The position numbers and the translations under genes were made by a program. 64,000 nucleotides of DNA, from contig CM072526.1 of the NCBI GenBank assembly GCA_036898135.1, positions 55,772,108-55,836,107 on the forward strand. Reading direction: 5' to 3'. The stretch is from Oncomelania hupensis (taxonomy: Eukaryota > Mollusca > Gastropoda > Littorinimorpha > Pomatiopsidae). Position 1 is the first letter of the stretch; every line of letters starts with the position of its first letter. Under the pieces are notes generated by a model. That model did no database searches. It had not been told where the DNA came from and saw only the letters and a list, made by a program, of their open reading frames with translations. Positions 30,101-44,464 of the stretch are shown piece after piece.

Positions 30101-33100
30101 ATAGAACATGGCTAGCAAGGTCACATATCCATGTACTAACACTTTCTGACGTTGCTTTACATGAAACATTGCTAGCAAGGTCACATATCCATGTACTAAC
30201 ACTTCCTGACGTTGCTTAACATAAAACATGGCTAACATGGTCACATATCCATGTACTAACACTTCCTGACGTTGCCTAACATAAAACATTGCTAGCATAG
30301 TCACATATCCATGTACTAACACTTCCTGACGTTGCTTTACATGAAACATGGCTAGCTTGGTCACATATCCATGTACTAACACTTCCTGACGTTGCTTAAC
30401 ATAAAACATTGCTAGCATAGTCACATATCCATGTACTGACTCTTCCTAATGTTGCTTAACATAAAACATTGCTAGCATGGTCACCTATCCATGTACTAAC
30501 ACTTCCTGACGTTGCTTAACATCAAACATGGCTAGCATGGTCACATATCCAAGTACTAACACTTCCTGACGTTGCTTTATATGAAACATGGCTAGCATGG
30601 TCACATATCCATGTACTAACACTTTCTGACGTTGCTTTACATGAAACATTGCTAGCAAGGTCACATATCCATGTACTAACACTTCCTGGCGTTGCTTAAC
30701 ATAAAACATGGCTAGCATGGTCACGTATCCATGTATTAACACTTCCTGACGTTGCTTTACATAAAACATGGCTAGCATGGTCACATATCCATGTACTAAC
30801 ACTTCCTGATGGCCAGCAGGGTCACATATCCATGTACTAACACTTCCTGACATTGCTTAACATAAAACATTGCTAGCATGGTCACATATCCAAGTACTAA
30901 CCCTTCCTGACGTTGCTTTACATAAAACATTGCAAGCATGGTGACATATCCAAAATCTAACACTTCTTGACGTTGCTTAACATTAAACACAGCTATCATG
31001 GTCACATATCCATGTACTAACACTTCCTGACGTTGCTTAACATAAAACATGGCTAGCATGGTCACATATCCAAATACTAACATTTCCTGATGTTGCTTAC
31101 CATTAAACACAGCTAGCATGGTCACATATTCATGTACTAACACTTCCTGACGTTGCTTAACAAAAAACATGGCTAGCATGGTCATATATCCATGTACTAA
31201 CACTTCCTGACGTTGCTTTACATAAAACATTGCTAGCATGGTCACATATCCAAAATCTAACACTTCCTGACGTTGCATTACATGAAACATTGCTAGCATG
31301 GTCACATATGCATGTACTAACACTTCCTGACGTTGCTTAAGAAAAAACATGGCTAGCATGGTCACATATCCACGTACTAACACTTCCTGACGTTGCTTAA
31401 CAAAAAACATTACTAGCATGGTCACATATCCATGTCCTAACACTTCCTGACGTTGCTTAACATAAAACATGGCTAGCATGGTCACATAACCAAGTACTTA
31501 CACTTACTGCATATCCATGTACTAACACTTCCTGACGTTGCTTAACATAAAACATGGCTAGCATGGTCACATATCCATGTACTAACACTTCCTGACGTTG
31601 TTTTACATGAAACATTGCTAGCATGGTCACATATCCATGTACTAACACTTCCTGACGTTGCTTAACATAAAACATGGCTAGCATGGTCACATATCCAAAT
31701 ACTAACATTTCCTGACGTTGCTTAGTATTAAACACAGCTAGCATGGTCAAATATTCATGTACTAACACTTCCTGACGTTGACTAACATAAAACATAGCTA
31801 GCATGGTCACATATCCAAGTACTAACCCTTCCTGACGTTGCTTTACATAAAACATTGCTAGCATGGTCACATATATAAAAAATCTAACACTTCCTGACGT
31901 TGCTTAACATTAAACACAGCTATCATGGACACATATCCATGTACTAACACTTCCTGACGTTGCTTAAAAAAAACATGGCTAGCATGGTCACATATCCCTG
32001 TACTAACACTTTCTGACGTTGCTTAACATAAAACATGGCTAGCATGGTCACATATCCAAGTACTAACACCTACTGACGTTGTTTAACATAGAACATGGCT
32101 AGCATGGTCACATATCCATGTACTAACACTTCGTGACATTGCTTAACATAAAACATTGCTAGCATGGTCATATATCCAAGTACTAACCCTTCCTGACGTT
32201 GCTTTACATAAAACATTGCTAGCATGGTCACATATCCAAAATCTAACACTTCCTGACGTTGCTTAACATTAAACACAGCTAGCATGGTCACAAATCCATG
32301 TACTAACACTTCCTGACGTTGCTTTACATGAAACATTGCTAGCATAATCACAAAACCCATGTACTAACACTTTCTGACTTTTCCTAACATAAAACATGGC
32401 AAGCAGGGTCATATATTCATGTACTAACACTTCTTGACGTTGCTTTACATGAAACATTGCTAGCATGGTCACAAATCCATGTACTAACACTTCCTGACGT
32501 TGCTTTACGTGAAAAATTGCTAGCATGGTCACATATGCATGAACTCACACTTCCTGACGTTGCTTTACATAAAACATTGGCATGGTCACATATCCATGTT
32601 ACTAACACTTCCTGACGTTGCTTTACTATTAAACACTGCTAGCATGGTCACATATCCATGTACTAACACTTCCTGACGTTGCTTACATGAAACATTGCTA
32701 GCATGGTCACATATGCATGTACTAACACTTCCTGACGTTGCTTAACACAAAACATGGCTAGCATGGTCACATATCCATGTACTAACACTTCCTGACGTTG
32801 CTTAACATAAAACATGGCTAGCATGGTCACATATCCAAGTACTAACACTTCTGACGTTGCTTAACATAAAACATGGCTAGCATGGTCACATATCCATGTA
32901 CTAACACTTCCTGACGTTGCTTAACATAAAACATGGCTAGCATGGTCACTATATCCAAGTACTAACACTTCCTGACGTTACTTAACATTAAACATGGCTA
33001 GCATGGTCACATATCCATGTACTAACACTTCCTGACATTGCTTTACATGAAACATTGCTAGCATGGTCACATATCCATGTACTAACACTTCCTGACGTTG

Positions 33101-36100
33101 CTAAACATAAAACATTGCTAGCATGGTCACATATCCATGTACTAACACTTCGTGACGTTGCTTTTTATGAAACATTGCTAGCATGGTCACATATCCATGT
33201 ACTAACACTTCCTGACGTTGCTTAACATAAAACATTGCTAGCATAGTCAAATATCCAAGTACTAACACTTCCTGACGTTGCTTAACATAAAACATGGCTA
33301 GCATGGTCACATATCCATGTACTAACACTTCCTGACGTTGCTTTACATGAAACATTGCTAGCATGGTCACATATCCATGTACTAACACTTCCTGACGTTG
33401 CTTAACATAAAACATGGCTAGCATGGTCACATATCCATGTACTAACACTTACTGACGTTGCTTAACATAAAACATGGCTAGCATGGTCACATATCCATGT
33501 ACTAACACTTCCTGACGTTGCTTTACATGAAACATTGCTAGCATGGTCACATATCCATGTACTAACACTTCCTGACGTTGCTTAACATAAAACATGGCTA
33601 GCATGGTCACATATCCAAATACTAACACTTCCTGACGTTGCTTACCATTAAACACAGCTAGCATGGTCACATATTCATGTACTAACACTTCCTGACGTTG
33701 CCTAACATAAAACATGGCTAGCATGGTCACATATCCATGTACTAACACTTCCTGACGTTGCTTTACATGAAACATTGCTAGCATGGTCACATATCCATGT
33801 ACTAACACTTCCTGATGTTGCATTACATGAAACATTGCTAGCATGGTCACATATGCATGTACTAACACTTCCTGACGTTGCTTAACAAAAAAATCTGGCT
33901 GGCATGGTCAAATATCCATGCACTAACACTTCCTGACGTTGCTTAACAAAAAACATGGCTAGCATGGTCACATATCCATGTCCTAACACTTCCTGACGTT
34001 GCTTAACATAAAACATGGCTAGCATGGTCACATATCCAAGTACTAACACTTCCTGACGTTGCTTAACATAAAACATTGTAGCATGGTCACATATCCATGT
34101 ACTAACACTTCCTGACGTTGCTTAACAAAAAACATGGCTAGCATGGTCACATATCCATGTACTAACACTTCCTGACGTTGCTTAACATAAAACATGGCTA
34201 GCATGGTCACATATCCAGGTACTAACACCTACTGACGTGGCTTAACATAGAACATGGCTAGCAAGGTCACATATCCATGTACTAACACTTTCTGACGTTG
34301 CTTTACATGAAACATTGCTAGCAAGGTCACATATCCATGTACTAACACTTCCTGACGTTGCTTAACATAAAACATGGCTAGCATGGTCACATATCCATGT
34401 ACTAACACTTCCTGACGTTGCCTAACATAAAACATTGCTAGCATGGTCACATATCCATGTACTAACACTTCCTGACGTTGCTTTACATGAAACATGGCTA
34501 GCATGGTCACATATCTATGTACTAACACTTCCTGACGTTGCTTAACATAAAACATTGCTAGCATAGGTCACATATCCAGTACTGACTCTTCCTAATGTTG
34601 CTTAACATAAAACATTGCTAGCATGGTCACCTATCCATGTACTAACACTTCCTGACGTTGCTTAACATCAAACATGGCTAGCATGGTCACATATCCAAGT
34701 ACTAACACTTCCTGACGTTGCTTTATATGAAACATGGCTAGCATGGTCACATATCCATGTACTAACACTTTCTGACGTTGCTTTACATGAAACATTGCTA
34801 GCAAGGTCACATATCCATGTACTAACACTTCCTGGCGTTGCTTAACATAAAACATGGCTAGCATGGTCACGTATCCATGTATTAACACTTCCTGACGTTG
34901 CTTTACATAGAACATGGCTAGCATGGTCACATATCCATGTACTAACACTTCCTGATGGCCAGCAGGGTCACATATCCATGTACTAACACTTCCTGACATT
35001 GCTTAACATAAAACATTGCTAGCATGGTCACATATCCAAGTACTAACCCTTCCTGACGTTGCTTTACATAAAACATTGCAAGCATGGTGACATATCCAAA
35101 ATCTAACACTTCTTGACGTTGCTTAACATTAAACACAGCTATCATGGTCACATATCCATGTACTAACACTTCCTGACGTTGCTTTACATGAAACATTGCT
35201 AGCATAATCACATATCCATGTACTAACACTTCCTGACTTTTCCTAACATAAAACATGTCTAGCAGGGTCATATATTCATGTACTAACAGTTCCTGAAGTT
35301 GCTTTACATGAAACATTGCTAGCATGGTCACATATCCATGTACTAACACTTCCTGACGTTGCTTTACATGAAACATTGCTAGCATGGTCACATATGCATG
35401 AACTCACACTTCCTGACGTTTCTTTACATAAAACATTGCTAGCATGGTCACTTATCCATGTACTAACACTTTCTGACGTTGCTTAACATAAAACATTGCT
35501 AGCATGGTCACATATCCATGTACTAACACTTCATGACGTTGCTTTACATGAAACATGGCTAGCATGGTCACATATCCATGTTTTAAAACTTTCTGACGTT
35601 GCTTTATAAAAAACATTGCTAGCATGGTCACATATCCATGTACTGACACTTCCTGGCGTTGCTTAACATAAAACATTGTTAGCATGGTCACATATCCATG
35701 TACTAACACTTCCTGACGTTGCTTTACATGAAACATTGCTAGCATGGTCACATATCCATGTACTAACACTTCCTGACGTTGTTAACATAAAACATGGCTA
35801 GCATGGTCACATATCCATGTACTAACACTTCCTGACGTTGCTTAACATAAAACATGGCTAGCATGGTCATATATTCAAGTACTAACACTTCCTGACGTTG
35901 CTTAACATTAAACATGGCTAGCATGGTCACATATCCATGTATTAACACTTCCTGACGTTGCTTTACATGAAACATTGCTAGCATGGTCACATATCCATGT
36001 TCTAACACTTCCTGACGTTGTTTTACATGAAACATTGCTAGCATGGTCACATATCCATGTACTAACACTTCCTGACGTTGCGTAACATAAAACATTGCTA

Positions 36101-37599
36101 GCATAGTCAAATATCCAAGTACTAACACTTCCTGACGTTGCTTAACATAAAACATGGCTAGCATGGTCACATATCCATTTACTAACACTTCCTGACGTTG
36201 CTTAACATAAAACATGGCTGGCATGGTCATATATCCAAGTACTAACACTTCCTGACGTTACTTAACATTAAACATGGCTAGCATGGTCACATATCCATGT
36301 ATTAACACTTCCTGACGTTGCTTTACATGAAACATTGCTAGCATGGTCACATATCCATGTACTAACACTTCCTGACGTTGCTTAACATAAAACATTGCTA
36401 GCATGGTCACATATCCATGTACTAACACTTCCTGACGTTGCTTTTTATGAAACATTGCTAGCATGGTCACATATCCATGTACTAACACTTCCTGACGTTG
36501 CTTAACATAAAACATTGCTAGCATAGTCAAATATCCAAGTACTAACACTTCCTGACGTCGCTTAACGTAAAACATTGCTAGCATGGTCACATATCCATGT
36601 ACTAACACTTCCTGACGTTGTTTTACATGAAACATTGCTAGCATGGTCACATATCCATGTACTAACACTTCCTGACGTTGCTTAACATAAAACATGGCTA
36701 GCATGGTCACATATCCAAATACTAACATTTCCTGACGTTGCTTACCATTAAACACAGCTAGCATGGTCACATATTCATGTACTAACACTTCCTGACGTTG
36801 CATAACATAAAACATGGCTAGCATGGTCACATATCCATGTACTAACACTTCCTGACGTTGCTTTACATGAAACATTGCTAGCATGGTCACATATCCATGA
36901 ACTAACACTTCCTGACGTTGCATTACATGAAACATTGCTAGCATGGTCACATATGCATGTACTAACACTTCCTGACGTTGCTTAACAAAAAACATGGCTG
37001 GCATGGTCACATATCCATGCACTAACACTTCCTGACGTCGCTTAACAAAAAACATGGCTAGCATGGTCACATATCCATGTCCTAACACTTCCTGACGTTG
37101 CTTAACATAAAACATGGCTAGCATGGTCACATATCCAAGTACTAACACTTACTGACGTTGCTTAACATTAATCATGGCTAGCATGGTCACATATCCATGT
37201 ACTAACACTTCCTGACGTTGCTTTACATGAAACATGGCTAGCATGGTCACATATCCATGTACTAACACTTCCTGACATTGCTTAACATAAAACATTGCTA
37301 GCATGGTCACATATCCATGTACTAACACTTTCTGACGTTGCTTTACATGAAACATTGCTAGCAAGGTCACATATCCATGTACTAACACTTCCTGGCGTTG
37401 CTTACCATAAAACATGGCTAGCATGGTCACGTATCCATGTATTAACACTTCCTGACGTTGCTTTACATAAAACATGGCTAGCATGGTCACATATCCATGT
37501 ACTAACATTTTCTGATGGCTAGCATGGTCACATATCCATGTACTAACACTTCCTTACATTGCTTAACATAAAACATTGCTAGCATGGTCACATATCCAA

Positions 37600-40500
37600 G
37601 TACTAACCCTTCCTGACGTTGCTTTACATAAAACATTTCAAGCATGGTGACATATCCAAAATCTAACACTTCCTGACGTTGCTTAACATTAAACACAGCT
37701 ATCATGGTCACATATCCATGTACTAACACTTCCTGAGGTTGCTTTACATGAAACATTGCTAGCATAATCACATATCCATGTACTAACACTTCGTGACTTT
37801 TCCTAACATAAAACATGTCTAGCAGGGTCATATATTCATGTACTAACAGTTCCTGAAGTTGCTTTACATGAAACATTGCTAGCATGGTCACATATCCATG
37901 TACTAACACTTCCTGACGTTGCTTAACATAAAACATTGCTAGCATGGTCACATATCCATGTACTAACACTTCATGACGTTGCTTTACATGAAACATGGCT
38001 AGCATGGTCACATATCCATGTTTTAAAACTTTCTAACGTTGCTTTACATGAAACATTGCTAGCATGGTCACATATCATGCACTAACACTTCCTGACGTTG
38101 CTTAACATAAAACATTGCTAGCATAGTCAAATATCCAAGTACTAACACTTCCTGACGTCGCTTAACATAAAACATTGCTAGCATGGTCACATATCCATGT
38201 ACTAACACTTCCTGACGTTGCTTAACATAAAACATGGCTAGCATGGTCACATATCCAAATACTAACATTTCCTGACGTTGCTTAACATAAAACATGGCTA
38301 GCATGGTCATATATTCAAGTACTAACACTTCCTAACGTTGCTTAACATTAAACATGGCTAGCATGGTCACATATCCATGTAATAACACTTTCTGACGTTG
38401 CTTTACATGAAACATTGCTAGCATGGTCACATATCCATGTACTAACACTTCCTGACGTCGCTTAACATAAAACATTGCTAGCATGGTCACATATCCATGT
38501 TCTAACACTTCCTGACGTTGTTTTACATGAAAAATTGCTAGCATGGTCACATATCCATGTACTAACACTTCCTGACGTTGCTTAACATAAAACATGGCTA
38601 GCATGGTCACATATTTATGCACTAACACTTCCTGACGTTGCGTAACATAAAACATTGCTGGCATGGTCACATATCCATGTACTAACACTTCCTGACGTTG
38701 CTTTACATGAAACATGGCTAGCATGGTCACATATCCATGTACTAACACTTCCTGACATTGCTTAACATAAAACATGGCTAGCATAGTCAAATATCCAAGT
38801 ACTAACACTTCCTGACGTTGCTTAACATAAAACATGGCTAGCATGGTCACATATCCATGTACTAACACTTCCTGACGTTGCTTAACATAAAACATGGCTA
38901 ACATGGTCACATATCCAAGTACTAACACTTCCTGACGTTGCTTAACATTAAACATGGCTAGCATGGTCACATATCCATGTATTAACACTTTCTGACGTTG
39001 CTTTACATGAAACATTGCTTGCATGGCCACATATCCATGTACTAACACTTTCTGACGTCGCTTAACATAAAACATTGCTAGCATGGTCACATATCCATGT
39101 ACTAACACTTCCTGACGTTGTTTTACATGAAACATTGCTAGCATGGTCACATATCCATGTACTAACACTTCCTGACGTTGCTCAACATAAAACATGGCTA
39201 GCATGGTCACATATTTATGTACTAACACTTCGTGACGTTGCTTTACATGAAACATTGCTAGCATGGACACATATCCATGTATTAACACTTCCTGATGTTG
39301 CTTAACATAAAACATGGCTAGCATGGTCACATATCCAAATACTAACCCTTCCTGACGTTGCTTTACATAAAACATTTCAAGCATGGTGACATATCCAAAA
39401 TCTAACACTTCCTGACGTTGCTTAACATTAAACACAGCTATCATGGTCACATATCCATGTACTAACACTTCCTGAGGTTGCTTTACATGAAACATTGCTA
39501 GCATAATCACATATCCATGTACTAACACTTCGTGACTTTTCCTAACATAAAACATGTCTAGCAGGGTCATATATTCATGTACTAACAGTTCCTGAAGTTG
39601 CTTTACATGAAACATTGCTAGCATGGTCACATATCCATGTACTAACACTTCCTGACGTTGCTTAACATAAAACATTGCTAGCATGGTCACATATCCATGT
39701 ACTAACACTTCATGACGTTGCTTTACATGAAACATGGCTAGCATGGTCACATATCCATGTTTTAAAACTTTCTAACGTTGCTTTACATGAAACATTGCTA
39801 GCATGGTCACATATCCATGCACTAACACTTCCTGACGTTGCTTAACATAAAACATTGCTAGCATAGTCAAATATCCAAGTACTAACACTTCCTGACGTCG
39901 CTTAACATAAAACATTGCTAGCATGGTCACATATCCATGTACTAACACTTCCTGACGTTGCTTAACATAAAACATGGCTAGCATGGTCACATATCCAAAT
40001 ACTAACATTTCCTGACGTTGCTTAACATAAAACATGGCTAGCATGGTCATATATTCAAGTACTAACACTTCCTAACGTTGCTTAACATTAAACATGGCTA
40101 GCATGGTCACATATCCATGTAATAACACTTTCTGACGTTGCTTTACATGAAACATTGCTAGCATGGTCACATATCCATGTACTAACACTTCCTGACGTCG
40201 CTTAACATAAAACATTGCTAGCATGGTCACATATCCATGTTCTAACACTTCCTGACGTTGTTTTACATGAAAAATTGCTAGCATGGTCACATATCCATGT
40301 ACTAACACTTCCTGACGTTGCTTAACATAAAACATGGCTAGCATGGTCACATATTTATGCACTAACACTTCCTGACGTTGCGTAACATAAAACATTGCTG
40401 GCATGGTCACATATCCATGTACTAACACTTCCTGACGTTGCTTTACATGAAACATGGCTAGCATGGTCACATATCCATGTACTAACACTTCCTGACATTG

Positions 40501-41040
40501 CTTAACATAAAACATGGCTAGCATAGTCAAATATCCAAGTACTAACACTTCCTGACGTTGCTTAACATAAAACGCTAGCATGGTCACATATCCATGTACT
40601 AACACTTCCTGACGTTGCTTAACATAAAACATGGCTAACATGGTCACATATCCAAGTACTAACACTTCCTGACGTTGCTTAACATTAAACATGGCTAGCA
40701 TGGTCACATATCCATGTATTAACACTTTCTGACGTTGCTTTACATGAAACATTGCTAGCATGGCCACATATCCATGTACTAACACTTTCTGACGTCGCTT
40801 AACATAAAACATTGCTAGCATGGTCACATATCCATGTACTAACACTTCCTGACGTTGTTTTACATGAAACATTGCTAGCATGGTCACATATCCATGTACT
40901 AACACTTCCTGACGTTGCTCAACATAAAACATGGCTAGCATGGTCACATATTTATGTACTAACACTTCGTGACGTTGCTTTACATGAAACATTGCTAGCA
41001 TGGACACATATCCATGTATTAACACTTCCTGATGTTGCTT
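37600..41040. repeat. 1.74-kb higher-order repeat, two adjacent copies
   Basis: The monomer series around 38021 (CATGTTTTAAAACTTTCTAA) recurs at about 39760, and following monomers keep the same order to about 41040. The offset is about 1,739-1,740 bp (29 monomers). One copy has lost a base at about 38076 and the other is missing part of a monomer at about 40574. Confidence 0.75.
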
Positions 41041-42561
41041 AACATAAAACATGGCTAGCATGGTCACATATCCAAATACTAACATTTCCTGATGTTGCTT
41101 ACCATTAAACACAGCTAGCATGGTCACATATTCATGTACTAACACTTCCTGACGTTGCTTATCAAAAAACATGGCTAGCATGGTCATATATCCATGTACT
41201 AACACTTCCTGACGTTGCATTACATGAAACATTGCTAGCATGGTCACATATGCATGTACTAACACTTCATGACGTTGCTTAAGGAAAATCATGGCTAGCA
41301 TGGTCACATATCCAAGTACTAACACTTCCTGACGTTGCTTAACAAAAAACATGGCTAGCATGGTCACATATCCATGTCCTAACACTTCCTGACGTTGCTT
41401 AACATAAAACATGGCTAGCATGGTCACATAACCAAGTACTAACACTTACTGACGTTGCATAACATTAATCATGGCTAGCATGGTCCTATATCCATGTACT
41501 AACACTTCCTGACGTTGCTTAACATAAAACATGGCTAGCATGGTCACATATCCATGTACTAACACTTCCTGACGTTGTTTTACATGAAACATTGCTAGCA
41601 TGGTCACATATCCATGTACTAACACTTCCTGACGTTGTTTAACATAAAACATGGCTAGCATGGTCACATATCCAAATACAAACATTTCCTGACGTTGCTT
41701 ACCATTAAACACAGCTAGCATGGTCACATATTCATGAACTAACACTTCCTGACGTTGCCTAACATAAAACATAGCTAGCATGGTCACATATCCAAGTACT
41801 TACCCTTCCTGACGTTGCTTTACATAAAACATTGCTAGCATGGTCACATATATAAAAAATCTAACACTTCCTGACGTTGCTTAATATTAAACACAGCTAT
41901 CATGGTCAAATATCCATGTACTAACACTTCCTGACGTTGCTTTACATGAAACATTGCTAGCATAATCACATATCTATGTACTAACACTTCCTGACGTTGC
42001 TTAACATAAAACATGGCTAGCATGGTCACATATCCAAGTACTAACACTTACTGACGTTGCTTAACATTAATCATGGCTAGCATGGTCACATATCCATGTA
42101 CTAACACTTCATGACGTTGCTTTACATGAAACATTGCTAGCATGGTCACATATCCATGTACTAACACTTCCTGACTTTGCTTTAAATGAAACATGGCTAG
42201 CATGGTCACATATCCATGTACTAACACTTCCTGACGTTGCTTAACATAAAGAATGGCTAGCATGGTCACATATCCATGTACTAACACTTTCTGACGTTGC
42301 TTAACAAAAAACATGGCTAGCATGGTCACATATCCATGTACTAACACTTCCTGACGTGATTACGACTTCCGGCTTCATGGCGAGAGGACGTGCAGAGTGA
42401 GTCCTGGGCGTCGTAGCCTCTCTCCATCCAAGAACATCAAGTGAAATGTGACGAAATGTAACAAAGTTTTTAAAGTGATATTAATCTAACAAAAGAAGTC
42501 ATTGTTTTGTTTGTATCTATCTAACCACGAGTGATATTTGCCAGGTAATAAGTGACAAGTC

Positions 42562-43590
42562 ATGCACAGAGACCGGTCTGCTTCAGTGAAGCGACGCAAA
42601 GTTCAAGCTGACACTAGTACTGAGGAGACTAATATTGTGCCTCAACCGCCTAAGAGACAAAAAAAGACTAAACAGCCGACGCAAACATCTACCATTGATT
42701 CTTTTCTCAGACCTTTGGCAATGAAAGATAGTCAAACGGATGACTCGGTGGCGATGGCTACTCATAGTGATATCGATGATATGTCAGATGGCAGTGGTAG
42801 TGGCAATGAGTTAGACGATAGTGCTTGTTCTAACAAAGATATCATGCGTGTCCTTCTGGGGATGAAACAAGACTTAAAGGATGTGAATAGCAAGTTTAGT
42901 GTGTTGGGGCTATCTGTCAAAAAGCTAGAAAGTGAAGTGTTTGACCTCAAATTAGATAATGACAGACTACAGAAACAGGTTGACACTTGTCAGAAGAAAC
43001 AGGAAGAGGCAGAACGCCAGCTTCATGAGGCTCAGTACTATGCAAAACTAGCCTACGATCGTTCAGAAGCAAATGAACAATATTCTCGAAGAAACAATGT
43101 TAAGCTTTTATATGTAGAGGAATCTACTGACGAGACTGTCGAAGAAAGTGAGAAGAAGGTTCTAAAAGTTCTTCATGACAAGCTAAAACTGACTCATATC
43201 AAAGCTGAACATATTGAGGCTGCTCATCGTGTAGGTAAGAAAAAGACCGATACGTGTAGGCCTATTGTTGTGAAGTTTGTGTCACGTAAAACAAAGACAG
43301 AGGTGATCACTAACAGGCGCTTGTTAAAAGACGCGCGACCAAAAGTCGTGATTGTGGAAGATATGACGAAGTCTCAATACATTCTCTATCAGTGCACACT
43401 AGATCATCCTGGGGTTGCAGAGGCCTGGTACGCGAAAGGTTCCGTTTACGCTAAAGATGGAAACAACAGAGTTCATCGGATTGAGAAAGTTGCTGACCTG
43501 AGCCGACTGCAGCCAATTCTAAAAGCTGATTTGAACCTACAACACTCCTCAACCCCGGCGAACCTAAGATTGCAAGTAAGAAACTCGTAA
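42562..43590 (+). CDS. LINE ORF1 protein (coiled coil plus RNA-binding domain)
   Basis: 342 residues. A basic, low-complexity N-terminus (KRRKVQ, PPKRQKKTKQP) is followed by a Ser/Asp-rich acidic stretch. A long coiled coil spans about residues 95-175 (LESEVFDLKLDNDRLQKQVD). After it, YSRRNNVKLLYVEES opens the RRM-like domain, with AAHRVGKKK and a RPIVVKFVSRKTK strand. This is the L1-type ORF1 (Transposase_22-like) plan: a trimeric RNA-binding chaperone that coats LINE RNA. It lies directly upstream of ORF2 of the same element. Confidence 0.85.
   Translation: MHRDRSASVKRRKVQADTSTEETNIVPQPPKRQKKTKQPTQTSTIDSFLRPLAMKDSQTDDSVAMATHSDIDDMSDGSGSGNELDDSACSNKDIMRVLLGMKQDLKDVNSKFSVLGLSVKKLESEVFDLKLDNDRLQKQVDTCQKKQEEAERQLHEAQYYAKLAYDRSEANEQYSRRNNVKLLYVEESTDETVEESEKKVLKVLHDKLKLTHIKAEHIEAAHRVGKKKTDTCRPIVVKFVSRKTKTEVITNRRLLKDARPKVVIVEDMTKSQYILYQCTLDHPGVAEAWYAKGSVYAKDGNNRVHRIEKVADLSRLQPILKADLNLQHSSTPANLRLQVRNS

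Positions 43591-44464
<874 letters not shown>

Larger units (their letters stand above)
19951..42357. repeat. 60-bp satellite array, 22.4 kb, about 370 monomers
   Basis: Uninterrupted tandem monomers of 60 bp. Landmarks in order are CATGTACTAACACTTCCTGA, CGTTGCTT, a variable A/T part, GCTAGCATGGTCACATATC. Two main monomer types occur, TTAACATAAAACATGGCTAGC-like and TTTACATGAAACATTGCTAGC-like, often interspersed. Because 60 is a multiple of three, long frames stay open, for example minus-strand repeats of VLVHGYVTMLAMFYVKQRQE. Stops and indels recur at random monomers, so I do not call genes. Segments of many monomers are re-duplicated at about 1.26, 1.74, 4.15 and 5.59 kb offsets. A few monomers are shortened or shifted and act as markers. 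Alternatives to satellite: none credible. Confidence 0.97.

Noticed and set aside
20071..42347. Dozens of minus-strand frames of 60-472 codons repeating VLVHGYVTMLAMF, and plus-strand ones repeating LAWSHIHVLTLPDVA
   Set aside because: They follow from a 60-bp monomer (20 codons) without frequent stops. Stops and indels are scattered at random, several frames are open at once, and there is no start context or domain.
19951..42357. CRISPR-like array
   Set aside because: Repeats are contiguous with no unique spacers, in a eukaryotic setting. The same applies to the other tandem arrays.
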